38,758 bases of DNA from JAGOUU01 sp964609155 (GTDB taxonomy: Bacteria; Pseudomonadota; Gammaproteobacteria; JAGOUU01), in the NCBI GenBank assembly GCA_964609155.1, contig CAZSRF010000023.1:1-38758 (forward strand), read 5' to 3'. The notes under the pieces were generated by a model. That model saw only the letters and a program-made list of their open reading frames with translations, had not been told where the DNA came from and did no database searches. Each line of letters begins with the position of its first letter. Position 1 is the stretch's first letter. The position numbers were made by a program, and so were the translations under genes. Positions 24,885-33,457 of this stretch are shown here, one piece after another.

Positions 24885-25874
24885 TTAGCTTCTATCCGCA
24901 GGCGGCCAGTTATCAATATTCATTCCTAAGCTTAAGCCTTTAGAAGATAACAATTCTTTAATCTCATTTAAAGATTTCTTACCTAGATTAGGAGTCTTAA
25001 GAAGCTCATTTTCGGTTCTTTTTACTAAATCACCTAGATAATATATATTTTCAGCTTTTAAACAGTTTGCCGATCTCACTGTAAGATCTAGCTCATCTAT
25101 AGTTTGAAGCAAAGCTGGATCAATAGTAGTTTCAGGGACTTTAACAACTTCTTCATTTGCTGCTTTGATATCCACAAATACTGATAATTGATCTTTTAGT
25201 ATTGCTGCTGCAGAATTGATAGCTTCTTCAGGATCAATAGTACCATTGGTTTCAATATCAATAATTAATTTATCTAAGTTGGTACGTTGTTCAACCCGTG
25301 CATTCTCTACGCTGTAGGTAACTTTATTTACGGGTGTAAATGTAGCATCTAGTTTTAATACACCTATTTGCGTTGTTTCAGCATTTAGCTGGTCTGACAA
25401 CCTAGTTGTAGCAGGAACATAACCTATTCCACGGCTAACTTTAAGGGTCATGTTAATTTTACCGTTATTACCCAACGTTGTGATAATCTGCTCCGGATTA
25501 ACTAGCTCAATGTCTGATTCTAGAGCGATATCTGCACCAGTAACAGGACCTGGTCCTTCTTTCTTTAACGATAGTACCACTTGTTCTCTGCCTTTAATTA
25601 TAAAAGCAAGTTTTTTAAGATTTAATAGGATGTCTATTACATCACCTTGTACACCTTCAATAGTGCTATATTCATGAAGAACGCCATCAATCTCGACTTC
25701 GGTGATAGCGGCACCAGGCATAGAAGCTAATAATATGCGTCTCAGTGAGCTCCCTAACGTATGACCAAAGCCGCGTTCTAAAGGCTCAAGAACTATACGT
25801 GATTTGTGCCCACCTTTACGTTGAATATCAACAACTTTTGGTTTTAAAAATTCATTTACCGATAGTGGTAACAT
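24885..25874 (-). CDS. rpoA: RNA polymerase alpha subunit
   Basis: Core RNA polymerase subunit; the N-terminal domain dimerises and the C-terminal domain contacts UP elements and activators. The start chosen at 25874 gives MLPLSVNEFLKPKVVD and 329 residues, the same length as E. coli. It has GAGGG 8 nt upstream; an ATG at 25880 is too close to that site, and the longest frame (25910) would overlap rpsD. Motifs are LEPLERGFGHTLGSSLRRILL, GVLHEYSTIEGVQGDV, and in the C-terminal domain LDLTVRSANCLKAENIYYLG and TPNLGKKSLNEIKELL. It lies 16 nt after rpsD in the alpha operon. Confidence 0.97.
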   Translation of the reverse strand: MLPLSVNEFLKPKVVDIQRKGGHKSRIVLEPLERGFGHTLGSSLRRILLASMPGAAITEVEIDGVLHEYSTIEGVQGDVIDILLNLKKLAFIIKGREQVVLSLKKEGPGPVTGADIALESDIELVNPEQIITTLGNNGKINMTLKVSRGIGYVPATTRLSDQLNAETTQIGVLKLDATFTPVNKVTYSVENARVEQRTNLDKLIIDIETNGTIDPEEAINSAAAILKDQLSVFVDIKAANEEVVKVPETTIDPALLQTIDELDLTVRSANCLKAENIYYLGDLVKRTENELLKTPNLGKKSLNEIKELLSSKGLSLGMNIDNWPPADRS

Positions 25875-25890
25875 TAGCATGCCCTCAATG

Positions 25891-26514
25891 TTATTTAGAA
25901 TACAGCTCAACCACCAAATGTGGTTGTAATGTAGTCGCTAGTTCTTTGATATCTGGTTTTTGTTTATACACTGCCGTAAGTTTACTTACATTTACATCTA
26001 TCCACTCTGGAAAGTTACGTTCTTCTGCAAATTTTACAGATGCTTTAATACGTAGCTGCTCTGAAGATTTATCAGAAACAGATATTTCATCGCCAGCTTT
26101 CACTTCATAGCTTGGAATATTTACTATTCTACCATTTACTTTAATCGCTTTATGACGAACCAACTGTCTTGATTCAGCCCTAGATACACCAAACCCACAT
26201 CTGTAGACTACGTTATCTAAGCGGGATTCCAATAATTGTAATAGATTCTCACCTGTTGCACCTTTACGACGATCAGCCTCTTTATAGACTCTAATAAATT
26301 GAGCTTCTCCTAAATTACCATATACAGTACGCATAGCCTGCTTAGCGCGCAATTGCCCTAGATAGTTACTTGCTCTAGGTTTTTTCGTGCCGTGCATACC
26401 TGGTCTGTTACTTTTTTTATCAAAAGTACAATTGCTGTAACATTTTGTACCTTTTAAGAATAATTTTTCACCTTCACGGCGACATAATCTGCAATCTGGT
26501 CCAGTATATTTCAC
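25891..26514 (-). CDS. rpsD: 30S ribosomal protein S4, zinc-binding (C+) type
   Basis: Primary 16S rRNA-binding protein of the 30S body; in E. coli it also represses its own operon. Length 207 residues. Unlike E. coli S4, the N-terminus keeps four Cys (8, 11, 25, 29) in GPDCRLCRREG and KGTKCYSNC, the zinc-knuckle form seen in Thermus S4. The spacing between the last two Cys is shorter by one than in Thermus. The S4 RNA-binding domain reads ESRLDNVVYRCGFGVSRAESRQLV, and the C-terminus ends VVELYSK as in enterobacteria. It sits 20 nt after rpsK. Confidence 0.97.
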   Translation of the reverse strand: MKYTGPDCRLCRREGEKLFLKGTKCYSNCTFDKKSNRPGMHGTKKPRASNYLGQLRAKQAMRTVYGNLGEAQFIRVYKEADRRKGATGENLLQLLESRLDNVVYRCGFGVSRAESRQLVRHKAIKVNGRIVNIPSYEVKAGDEISVSDKSSEQLRIKASVKFAEERNFPEWIDVNVSKLTAVYKQKPDIKELATTLQPHLVVELYSK

Positions 26515-26534
26515 AGTATTCTCTCCAACAACTT

Positions 26535-26933
26535 CTAACTACGACGTTCTTTTTCTGCACGACACCCATTATGTGGAATCGGCGTAATATCTATAAGTTC
26601 AATCACACGACCAAACTCACCTAATGCCCTTACAGCAGACTCCCTTCCAGGACCAGGGCCTTTAACTTTTACTGTAAGATTTTTAACTCCATATTGGCTT
26701 GCTATGTTCATCGCATTTCTTGTTGCAACTTGTGCTGCATACGGAGTACTTTTACGTGATCCCCTGAAGCCTGAACCCCCAGCAGTTGACCAAGCAATGA
26801 CATTACCTTGCATATCAGTAACTGTGATGATTGTATTATTAAAACTAGCATTAATATTAACTACAGCATCGGATACATTCATCCTAATTTTTTTCTTTAA
26901 TTTTGCTGCAGTATTTTTTTCAGGTCGACTCAT
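26535..26933 (-). CDS. rpsK: 30S ribosomal protein S11
   Basis: Small-subunit platform protein at the mRNA exit. The 132 residues include INASFNNTIITVTDMQGNVI, STAGGSGFRGSRKSTPYAAQ and the C-terminal DITPIPHNGCRAEKERRS. The N-terminus has a short Lys-rich extension (AAKLKKKIRMNV). It is 42 nt after rpsM in the alpha operon. Confidence 0.98.
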   Translation of the reverse strand: MSRPEKNTAAKLKKKIRMNVSDAVVNINASFNNTIITVTDMQGNVIAWSTAGGSGFRGSRKSTPYAAQVATRNAMNIASQYGVKNLTVKVKGPGPGRESAVRALGEFGRVIELIDITPIPHNGCRAEKERRS

Positions 26934-26975
26934 GTATGATGCTCTCTGTTAACTATATAATTTATAGATTATGGG

Positions 26976-27326
26976 TTATTTTTTTCCGCCACGCTTTTTT
27001 CTGGTCTTTGCATTAGTCCGTGTTCTTTGACCTCTGCACGGAAGATTCATACGATGTCTTCTTCCTCTATAAGACGCTATGTCCATAAGGCGTTTAATAT
27101 TCATTGAGATTGTACGTCTAAGATCGCCTTCTACTTCATATTCAGCGACAGCGTTTCTTATATCGTCTTCTTCTTTTTCAGTCAAATCAGAAGATTTTCT
27201 AGAAGGATCTATGCCCAATTTCTTGCATATAGCAATAGCTCTGCTTCTACCAATACCGAATACTGCTGTCAAACCTATTTCTAGATGCTTTTTTGGTGGT
27301 ATATTAACCCCTGCTATACGAAGCAT
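26976..27326 (-). CDS. rpsM: 30S ribosomal protein S13
   Basis: Small-subunit head protein that contacts the P-site tRNA and L5. Its 116 residues start MLRIAGVNIPPKKHLEIGLT and end with a basic tail (RTRTNAKTRKKRGGKK); GRRHRMNLPCRGQRTRTN is diagnostic. It is the first gene of the alpha block, with 152 nt of leader and a candidate promoter upstream. In E. coli this leader is where S4 represses translation; the equivalent pseudoknot was not demonstrated here. Confidence 0.98.
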   Translation of the reverse strand: MLRIAGVNIPPKKHLEIGLTAVFGIGRSRAIAICKKLGIDPSRKSSDLTEKEEDDIRNAVAEYEVEGDLRRTISMNIKRLMDIASYRGRRHRMNLPCRGQRTRTNAKTRKKRGGKK

Positions 27327-27425
27327 TCACTAACTCCTAACTAATTTAATAATCTGATAATCTAATTGTTTTTATTATTAACATCTTAGCTTTACAAAAC
27401 ATACTCGATATTTCGTTAAGCTGCT

Positions 27426-27454
27426 ATTTTATATAGTTATTGCTATATAAGCAA
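27426..27454 (-). promoter_or_regulatory. Candidate promoter of the alpha (rpsM) operon
   Basis: Minus strand: TTGCTT (27449-27454), 17-nt spacer, TAAAAT (27426-27431; 5 of 6 match), leaving a leader of about 90 nt before rpsM. The position matches the E. coli alpha operon, whose leader carries an S4-binding site. Confidence 0.45.
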
Positions 27455-27478
27455 CCTATTTAAACTTTAATTTTGCTA

Positions 27479-27592
27479 TTAACCCTGCCTTTGATTATGG
27501 CGTTGTTCAGCACAAATTATTCTAACTTGCCCGTTACGTTTAATAATCTTACACTTTTTGCAACGTACCTTCACTGAAGCTTTTACTTTCAT
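27479..27592 (-). CDS. rpmJ: 50S ribosomal protein L36
   Basis: Smallest large-subunit protein, 37 residues. Translating the minus strand from the ATG at 27592 gives MKVKASVKVRCKKC, then KIIKRNGQVRIIC and a tail ending HNQRQG with a TAA stop. Zinc ligands are Cys11, Cys14, Cys27 and His32, so this is the zinc-binding form. It lies 34 nt after secY, its usual position at the end of the spc operon. Confidence 0.96.
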   Translation of the reverse strand: MKVKASVKVRCKKCKIIKRNGQVRIICAEQRHNQRQG

Positions 27593-27626
27593 AATACAAC
27601 CTACTGATTTTTCTATTATTATTTAC

Positions 27627-28946
27627 CTACATCTGTCCAAGAGGCATTCCTCTACGATTAGCCTTTTTCATTAAACTAGCATATTGCTGACTCATTAAAT
27701 GCGATTGCACTTGAGCCCAAAAATCCATAATAACTACCACTATAATTAGCAATGAGGTCCCCCCAAAAGCAAATGGAACCTGCCAGGTGTAGACCATAAA
27801 CTCCGGTAATAAGCATACTGCAGTGAGGTACAACGCACCAATAGCCGTCAACCGAGTCATTACTTTATCTATGTACTCCGCAGTATTTTTACCTGGTCTT
27901 ATGCCAGGCAACATAGCTCCTGATTTTTTTAAATTCTCAGCTGTTTCTGTTGGATTAAACACCAATGCTGTATAGTAAAAACAAAAGAATATAATTCCTA
28001 AAGACATCAATAACAAATACAATGGCTGCCCTGGTGATAACGCCAAGCTCACTGCAGCAAGTATACCTGATTGTCCATTAGCAAGAAACTGGCTAATCGT
28101 TGCGGGAAACAATATTAAACTTGAAGCAAATATGGGAGGTATAACGCCTGACATATTAATTTTTAGAGGCAAGTGGCTAGTTTGCCCAGCCATCATTTTT
28201 CTACCCTGTTGCCGCCTAGCATAGTTAACGGTAATTCTTCTCTGTGCTCTCTCGACAAAGACGACAAAGGCCACTATTAACATCATGAATGCAAATAACA
28301 ATACAGCACTAATTAACAACATATCTCCGTCTCTAATACGATCAAAGACACGAGCTGCTGTGCTAGGCATGTTTGCTGCAATCCCCGAGAATATTATCAG
28401 AGAAATACCATTACCAATACCTCTTTCTGTCATTTGCTCGCCCAACCAAACAAGAAACATTGTTCCGGTAACTAGAGTAACCACAGTTGTGAAATAATAG
28501 CTGTAATCATTAAATATAGAGATATTCTCTGCTGACAGATACCTCGCCATACCAAGAGCTTGAAAAGCAGCTAACAGCAAAGTTCCATATCTTGTGTACT
28601 GTTTTATTAATCTTTTACCTTGCTCACCTTCTTTTTTTAATTCTACCAGCTTGGGGTGAACCGAACTAACTAATTGAACAATAATAGATGCTGATATATA
28701 AGGCATTATACCTAATGAAAACAAAGTGAATCTTTGCAAAGCACCACCTGAAAACATGTTAAATAAACCAAAAATTGTATTTTTGCTTTGGTCAAATAAT
28801 TGTGCAAGTTTAACAGGATCTATCCCAGGAACTGGAATATGGGCACCAATTCTGTAGACAAAAATACCTACTAATACATAAATTAATCTTCTAATTAATT
28901 CATTGTACCCCGATGTATTTTTACTGGCCCGACTTGTACTTTGCAT
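27627..28946 (-). CDS. secY: Protein translocase subunit SecY
   Basis: Central pore of the Sec translocon in the inner membrane, with ten transmembrane helices. Length 439 residues from the ATG at 28946; a TTG three codons earlier is too close to the AGGA site. Motifs are IPVPGIDPVKLAQLF, the SecY signature region FNMFSGGALQRFTLFSLG with IMPYISASIIVQL, GNGISLIIFSGIAA, and a C-terminal WAQVQSHLMSQQYASLMKKA. Helix 2 and the pore ring region look normal. It follows rplO by 51 nt in the spc operon. Confidence 0.97.
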   Translation of the reverse strand: MQSTSRASKNTSGYNELIRRLIYVLVGIFVYRIGAHIPVPGIDPVKLAQLFDQSKNTIFGLFNMFSGGALQRFTLFSLGIMPYISASIIVQLVSSVHPKLVELKKEGEQGKRLIKQYTRYGTLLLAAFQALGMARYLSAENISIFNDYSYYFTTVVTLVTGTMFLVWLGEQMTERGIGNGISLIIFSGIAANMPSTAARVFDRIRDGDMLLISAVLLFAFMMLIVAFVVFVERAQRRITVNYARRQQGRKMMAGQTSHLPLKINMSGVIPPIFASSLILFPATISQFLANGQSGILAAVSLALSPGQPLYLLLMSLGIIFFCFYYTALVFNPTETAENLKKSGAMLPGIRPGKNTAEYIDKVMTRLTAIGALYLTAVCLLPEFMVYTWQVPFAFGGTSLLIIVVVIMDFWAQVQSHLMSQQYASLMKKANRRGMPLGQM

Positions 28947-28997
28947 TATATACAAATATCCTTTTATATATTCTAAATTATATATTTATTTTATTGT

Positions 28998-29468
28998 TTA
29001 CTTATTTTCTGTAGGTGCAGCTTCTTCCACTTTACCGCCAGCTGCGAGAATCTGCTCTTTGGCACCTTTAGACACTCTGATTTGTTCAGAACACTTAAAT
29101 ACTAAATGCTTAGAAAGCTCACCATGAGCAATAACTTTAACAAATTTGATATTGCCTGCAACTAAATTAGCATCGATTAAGTTTTCTAATGTAACTTCAG
29201 CACCATTTGTTTCTAATTTGTTTAATGCTGATGCACGCAGCTCAGTAGTATACAACCCTACTCTTGACTTAAAGCCAAATTTAGGTAATCTTCTTTGCAA
29301 AGGGTTCTGACCGCCTTCAAATCCACGTCTATGATATCCACCAGCTCTAGCTTTTTGACCTTTATGACCTTTACCAGATGTTTTACCTAGCCCGCTACCG
29401 ATTCCACGCCCAAGCCTGACTTTAGCCTTTTTTGAACCTTCAGCAGGAGATATTGAATTAAGTTTCAT
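28998..29468 (-). CDS. rplO: 50S ribosomal protein L15
   Basis: Late-assembly protein of the large subunit. The 156 residues begin MKLNSISPAEGSKKAKVRLG and contain the Gly-rich rRNA-binding stretch GRGIGSGLGKTSGKGHKGQK and FEGGQNPLQRRLPKFGF. The C-terminus has a short Glu/Pro tail beyond the usual end (KVEEAAPTENK). It is one nucleotide after rpmD. Confidence 0.97.
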   Translation of the reverse strand: MKLNSISPAEGSKKAKVRLGRGIGSGLGKTSGKGHKGQKARAGGYHRRGFEGGQNPLQRRLPKFGFKSRVGLYTTELRASALNKLETNGAEVTLENLIDANLVAGNIKFVKVIAHGELSKHLVFKCSEQIRVSKGAKEQILAAGGKVEEAAPTENK

Positions 29469-29469
29469 A

Positions 29470-29685
29470 TTATACTTCCTTTACTTCAATTAGATAGTTA
29501 ATAGTATTAAGCATACCCGCTATTGGTGCCGTATATTTATGCTCCACATAAGCATTGATCTTTCTTAACCCTAACGCATTAGCTGTGTCTACATGACTTT
29601 GTTTACGCCCTATTAGGCTTTTTACTAATTTTACACCAACTACTTTTTGGCTGTCAGTTTTTACATTATTCTGTGCTTTACTCAT
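29470..29685 (-). CDS. rpmD: 50S ribosomal protein L30
   Basis: Small large-subunit protein. The 71 residues include VVGVKLVKSLIGRKQSHVDT and LGLRKINAYVEHKYTAPIAG, the family core. The N-terminus is about ten residues longer than in E. coli. It lies between rpsE (2 nt) and rplO (1 nt). Confidence 0.96.
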   Translation of the reverse strand: MSKAQNNVKTDSQKVVGVKLVKSLIGRKQSHVDTANALGLRKINAYVEHKYTAPIAGMLNTINYLIEVKEV

Positions 29686-29687
29686 TG

Positions 29688-30203
29688 TTACTCACCCGCT
29701 GCTATAAGTTGCTCAACAGTTATGCCTCTTTTATTTGCTACATAATTAGGCGTTTCTGTAGATTTAAGACCATTAATAGTTGCTAGCACAACATTTACTG
29801 GGTTTGTCGAGCCTATACATTTTGCTAAAATATTTGTAACACCCAAAACTTCAAACACTGCACGCATAGCACCACCAGCTATAACACCACTACCTTGCGG
29901 AGCTGGTTGCATAATTACTTTTGATGCACCATGTCTTGATATAATTGGATGATGCAAAGTACCATCATTTAGCTCTATTCTAACCATATTCTTTCTTGCT
30001 GACTCTAAAGCCTTTTGTATTGCGGCTGGCACTTCTCTTGCCTTACCACGACCCACACCTACTTTTCCTCGACCATCGCCAACTACAACCATAGCAGCAA
30101 AACTAAAAATTCTACCACCCTTTACAACTTTCGCATTTCTACTGACAGATACTAACTTTTCTAATATCCCATCACTTTTGGTATTTTGATCAAAACCAGA
30201 CAT
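29688..30203 (-). CDS. rpsE: 30S ribosomal protein S5
   Basis: Small-subunit protein involved in decoding fidelity and mRNA unwinding. The 171 residues carry EKLVSVSRNAKVVKGGRIFS, VGDGRGKVGVGRGKAREVPA and GSGVIAGGAMRAVFEVLGV. The loop where spectinomycin resistance arises (KGGR) appears normal. It lies in the spc operon 10 nt after rplR. Confidence 0.98.
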   Translation of the reverse strand: MSGFDQNTKSDGILEKLVSVSRNAKVVKGGRIFSFAAMVVVGDGRGKVGVGRGKAREVPAAIQKALESARKNMVRIELNDGTLHHPIISRHGASKVIMQPAPQGSGVIAGGAMRAVFEVLGVTNILAKCIGSTNPVNVVLATINGLKSTETPNYVANKRGITVEQLIAAGE

Positions 30204-30213
30204 TCTTTATCTC

Positions 30214-30579
30214 CTAAAACTCTAAGCCAGCTTCTCTAGCAGCATCTGCCAACATTTTAATTCTACCATGATATCTATTGCCTGAACGATCAAATGCAAT
30301 AGATGTCACACCTTTCGCTTTAGCTCGCTCAGCAATTAACCTTCCAATAACTTTAGCTGATTCTTTATTACCAGTATACGTACTTAAACCAGATCTAATT
30401 TCTTTATCTACTGTAGAAGCAGATGCCAGAACTACATCGCTCACTCCCGGCTCTATGATTTGTGCATAAATATGTTTACTAGATTTTGTAACGACTAATC
30501 TCTTAACATTTAACTGTCTAATTTTAGTTCTAGTTTTTTTTGCTCTTTTAAGTCTTTTAATCTTTTTTTCAGCTTGCAT
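30214..30579 (-). CDS. rplR: 50S ribosomal protein L18
   Basis: 5S rRNA-binding protein of the central protuberance. Of its 121 residues the N-terminus is a strongly basic tail (KKIKRLKRAKKTRTKIRQ), followed by RLVVTKSSKHIYAQII and the C-terminal FDRSGNRYHGRIKMLADAAR. It is in the usual place between rplF and rpsE. Confidence 0.98.
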   Translation of the reverse strand: MQAEKKIKRLKRAKKTRTKIRQLNVKRLVVTKSSKHIYAQIIEPGVSDVVLASASTVDKEIRSGLSTYTGNKESAKVIGRLIAERAKAKGVTSIAFDRSGNRYHGRIKMLADAAREAGLEF

Positions 30580-30635
30580 TGCTTTTTACCATCCTAACCC
30601 TATAACATTTACAGTCATTAACTTAATCAAGTCTA

Positions 30636-31175
30636 TTATTTCTTTTTAGTCTCTTTTATAACAATGACTTCATTTGAATATTTAACTCCTTTGCCTTTGT
30701 ATGGCTCAGGCACTCTAAATTCTCTAAGCTCAGCAGCAACTTGCCCTACGATCTGTTTATCATTGCCTTTCACTATAATTTCAGTTTGACTTGGAACTTC
30801 AATAGTTATACCAGGAGGAGGCGCGTACTCTACAGGATGTGAATACCCTAAACTTAAGCTTACTGCATTACCCTTTAGTGCTGCTCTGTACCCAACGCCA
30901 ACAAGTAGTAATTTTTTTTCAAAACCCTTACTCACACCTGTGAGCATGTTTTTGATATTAGCACAGGTTGAACCTATGATTGATCTGGTTTTCTTATCGC
31001 AATTTAAATCAGTAACAAGATTGATTTCATTATTATTCAAATCAACACCGATGGCATCATCAATCTTAAGCGCCAAAGAGTCTTTTTGACCCTTTACTTT
31101 TAACATACCAGCTTCAAATTTAACTTCGACTTTAGCTGGTATTTGTATTGGTTTTTTTGCAGTTCTAAGTGACAT
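30636..31175 (-). CDS. rplF: 50S ribosomal protein L6
   Basis: Large-subunit protein near the factor-binding site. The start is the ATG at 31175, with AGGTG about 7 nt upstream, giving MSLRTAKKPIQIPAKVEV and 179 residues; the open frame begins at a GTG three codons earlier that is part of that ribosome binding site. Typical blocks are GFEKKLLLVGVGYRAALKGN, LSLGYSHPVEY and the C-terminal RVPEPYKGKGVKYSNEVI. It follows rpsH by 35 nt. Confidence 0.97.
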   Translation of the reverse strand: MSLRTAKKPIQIPAKVEVKFEAGMLKVKGQKDSLALKIDDAIGVDLNNNEINLVTDLNCDKKTRSIIGSTCANIKNMLTGVSKGFEKKLLLVGVGYRAALKGNAVSLSLGYSHPVEYAPPPGITIEVPSQTEIIVKGNDKQIVGQVAAELREFRVPEPYKGKGVKYSNEVIVIKETKKK

Positions 31176-31210
31176 TTTAAACACCTAATTTAAATATAAA
31201 GCCTATTACA

Positions 31211-31609
31211 TTACGAAAGAGTACAGATAACTTCACCACCAAGTGATTGTTTTTTCGCTTGCTGACCTGTCATAACACCTTTTGATGTACTAACAATGCT
31301 AATACCTAACCCACCTTTAACAACAGGTAGTTGATCAAATTTTTTATATACTCTGCGACCCGGCTTGCTGCAACGTTTAATGTCAGCAATTACCGGTTTT
31401 CCATAGTAATACCTTAATTTAATTTCCAAAATTCTCTTATTATTTTCAATGTTATCTAATTTAAAATCATCAATATAGCCCTGCTCTTTCATTACCTTGG
31501 CTATCGATTCTTTTAACCTGGATCCCGGCATACTAACATGTGTAAAACTTGCACTTTGTGCATTTTTAATCCTAGTAAGCATATCTGAAACTGGATCTTG
31601 CATACTCAT
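31211..31609 (-). CDS. rpsH: 30S ribosomal protein S8
   Basis: Central 16S rRNA-binding protein; in E. coli it represses the spc operon by binding near rplE. The 132 residues start MSMQDPVSDMLTRIKNAQ, nearly the same as E. coli, and end GLGISIVSTSKGVMTGQQAK followed by GGEVICTLS. It lies between rpsN and rplF. Confidence 0.98.
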   Translation of the reverse strand: MSMQDPVSDMLTRIKNAQSASFTHVSMPGSRLKESIAKVMKEQGYIDDFKLDNIENNKRILEIKLRYYYGKPVIADIKRCSKPGRRVYKKFDQLPVVKGGLGISIVSTSKGVMTGQQAKKQSLGGEVICTLS

Positions 31610-31642
31610 AATTTATTTCTCTCTTAATTTAATATTCCTAGA

Positions 31643-31942
31643 TTACCAACTGGATTTTGACATGCCAGGTATTAACCCTTGGTTAAACATTTCTCTTAAC
31701 TTATTGCGGCAAACACCGAACTTTTTGTTAACTGCTCGTGGTCTTCCTGTCAATTGACAACGGGATCTAGTTCTAACAGCATGAGCATTTCTCGGCATTT
31801 CACTGATTTCCATACGTGCTTGCCAAGCTTGCTCAGGAGTGCCTTTTTTGATAATTTCTTTGAGCTTAGCTTTCTTAGCAGCAAATTTTGCAACAGTCTC
31901 AAATCTTCTTGCTTCTCTTACTCTTATTGATTTTCTCGCCAT
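31643..31942 (-). CDS. rpsN: 30S ribosomal protein S14, long zinc-free type
   Basis: Small-subunit head protein. The start is the ATG at 31942, giving MARKSIRVREARRFETVAK and 99 residues, with CAGG 6 nt upstream. A longer open frame runs into rplE but is not supported. The zinc Cys pairs are absent; CQLTGRPRAVNKKFGVCR is the C-minus form usual in gammaproteobacteria. It is 43 nt after rplE. Confidence 0.97.
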   Translation of the reverse strand: MARKSIRVREARRFETVAKFAAKKAKLKEIIKKGTPEQAWQARMEISEMPRNAHAVRTRSRCQLTGRPRAVNKKFGVCRNKLREMFNQGLIPGMSKSSW

Positions 31943-31985
31943 AATTAACCTGTGTATAATAATATATAAATAATAGTTGTTTACA

Positions 31986-32528
31986 TTAATCTCTAATTGG
32001 TAACCCAAATGCCTTAAGTAAGGCTAAACACTCTTTGTCATTAGATGCAGATGTAGTTATCGTTATATCAAAACCACGTATTGCATCGACTTTATCATAT
32101 TGAATTTCAGGGCAAACAATCTGTTCTTTTATGCCTAAACTATAGTTACCACGACCATCAAAAGATTTTTTATTTAACCCCCTGAAGTCACGAACACGTG
32201 GCAAATAGATTGAAACAAGTCTATCTAAAAATTCATACATAGCTTGAGATCTAAGAGTGACTTTACAACCAATTGGCCAACCCTCACGAATTTTAAATCC
32301 TGCAATAGACTTACGTGACATTGTAGTCAAAGGCTTTCGACCTGTTATCTTTGTCATGTCTTCAATTGCACTTTGTAATTGCTTTTTATCTGCAGCAGCT
32401 TCACCAACACCCATATTAATAGTAATCTTTTTAAGTCTAGGCACTTGCATTATGCTCTTAAATCCCAGTGACTTATGTAAGTCATGCATAATCTTTTCTT
32501 TATATTCAGTCTGCAATCTTGCCGTCAT
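31986..32528 (-). CDS. rplE: 50S ribosomal protein L5
   Basis: 5S rRNA-binding protein that contacts S13 across the subunit bridge. The 180 residues carry MQVPRLKKITINMGVGEAAAD, split by no gap, plus GRKPLTTMSRKSIAGFKIREG and LPRVRDFRGLNKKSFDGRGN. It is 51 nt after rplX. The S8 operator described in E. coli at the rplX-rplE junction was not identified. Confidence 0.97.
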   Translation of the reverse strand: MTARLQTEYKEKIMHDLHKSLGFKSIMQVPRLKKITINMGVGEAAADKKQLQSAIEDMTKITGRKPLTTMSRKSIAGFKIREGWPIGCKVTLRSQAMYEFLDRLVSIYLPRVRDFRGLNKKSFDGRGNYSLGIKEQIVCPEIQYDKVDAIRGFDITITTSASNDKECLALLKAFGLPIRD

Positions 32529-32579
32529 TTGATTACCCTTTACTATACTTAATTTTCTAATTAATATTTATTGCTTATG

Positions 32580-32894
32580 TTATAAATCTATTGCCTGTCT
32601 ATTCGAGCCAAAGACTCTTGATTTTTTTCCACTATGATCAATAGAATATTTAACTTTATCTTTTTTGTTAGTTTCTGTATTGAAAATAGCAACATTAGAT
32701 ATATGGATGCTTTTTTCTCTCTCAACAATCCCTGGTTGTTCACCCTTCTGGGGATTACCTTTTTGATGTTTTTTGATAATGTTAATACCTTCTACAACAA
32801 CACGATCACCAGATACAGCTTGTACCATTCCATTTTTTCCTTTATCTCTACCAGCGATGACAACCACTTTGTCATTTTTCTTGATTCTTGCCAT
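32580..32894 (-). CDS. rplX: 50S ribosomal protein L24
   Basis: Early-assembly large-subunit protein. The 104 residues contain the KOW motif (KNDKVVVIAGRDKGKNGMVQ), VVVEGINIIKKHQKGNPQKG and a C-terminal KKSRVFGSNRQAIDL. It starts one nucleotide after the rplN stop, so the two are likely translationally coupled. Confidence 0.98.
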   Translation of the reverse strand: MARIKKNDKVVVIAGRDKGKNGMVQAVSGDRVVVEGINIIKKHQKGNPQKGEQPGIVEREKSIHISNVAIFNTETNKKDKVKYSIDHSGKKSRVFGSNRQAIDL

Positions 32895-32895
32895 T

Positions 32896-33264
32896 TTATA
32901 ATACCTCTGCTGCTAATGATACTATTCTCATAAATTTCTCTGTACGCAATTCCCTGGTAACAGGCCCAAATATACGTGTCCCCACAGGCTGATCTTGTGC
33001 ATTTAACAAAACTACCGCATTAGAGTCAAAACGTATCAAGGAGCCGTCATTACGACGAACACCTTTTTTTGTTCTTACTACAACTGCTCTTAACAGATCG
33101 CCAGCCTTAACTTTACCTTTAGGTATTGCTTCTTTCACGGTAACCCTAATAATATCACCTATTTTTGCATATCTTTTATGCGAGCCACCTAATACTTTAA
33201 TGCACTCTACTATTTTTGCACCACTATTATCGGCTACATTTAATTCAGTTTGTGTCTGAATCAT
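32896..33264 (-). CDS. rplN: 50S ribosomal protein L14
   Basis: Large-subunit protein forming intersubunit bridges. The 122 residues begin MIQTQTELNVADNSGAKIVE and contain VKAGDLLRAVVVRTKKGVRR and the C-terminal MRIVSLAAEVL. It is the first gene of the spc operon, with a strong promoter about 105-130 nt upstream. Confidence 0.98.
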   Translation of the reverse strand: MIQTQTELNVADNSGAKIVECIKVLGGSHKRYAKIGDIIRVTVKEAIPKGKVKAGDLLRAVVVRTKKGVRRNDGSLIRFDSNAVVLLNAQDQPVGTRIFGPVTRELRTEKFMRIVSLAAEVL

Positions 33265-33368
33265 ACTGTTTCTCCCATATAGACCTTGTATATTAAGATC
33301 TTGATTTTATTATTGGTCTTGCCGCACACCATCAACTATAAAATAAATAGCTCGACATGTAGGCAAAA

Positions 33369-33396
33369 ATTATATCACGTAACCTAGTATTGTAAA
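33369..33396 (-). promoter_or_regulatory. Promoter of the spc (rplN) operon
   Basis: Minus strand: TTTACA (33391-33396; 5 of 6), 16-nt spacer, perfect TATAAT (33369-33374). It sits in the 193-nt gap between rpsQ and rplN, exactly where E. coli has its spc promoter, and leaves a leader of about 100 nt. No rho-independent terminator was seen after rpsQ, so read-through from S10 is possible. Confidence 0.75.
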
Positions 33397-33457
33397 CAGT
33401 TACAAATATTAAACTTTACAGACTGCTAGCTTACCTGCAGCCATTTTGCTATCTCTG

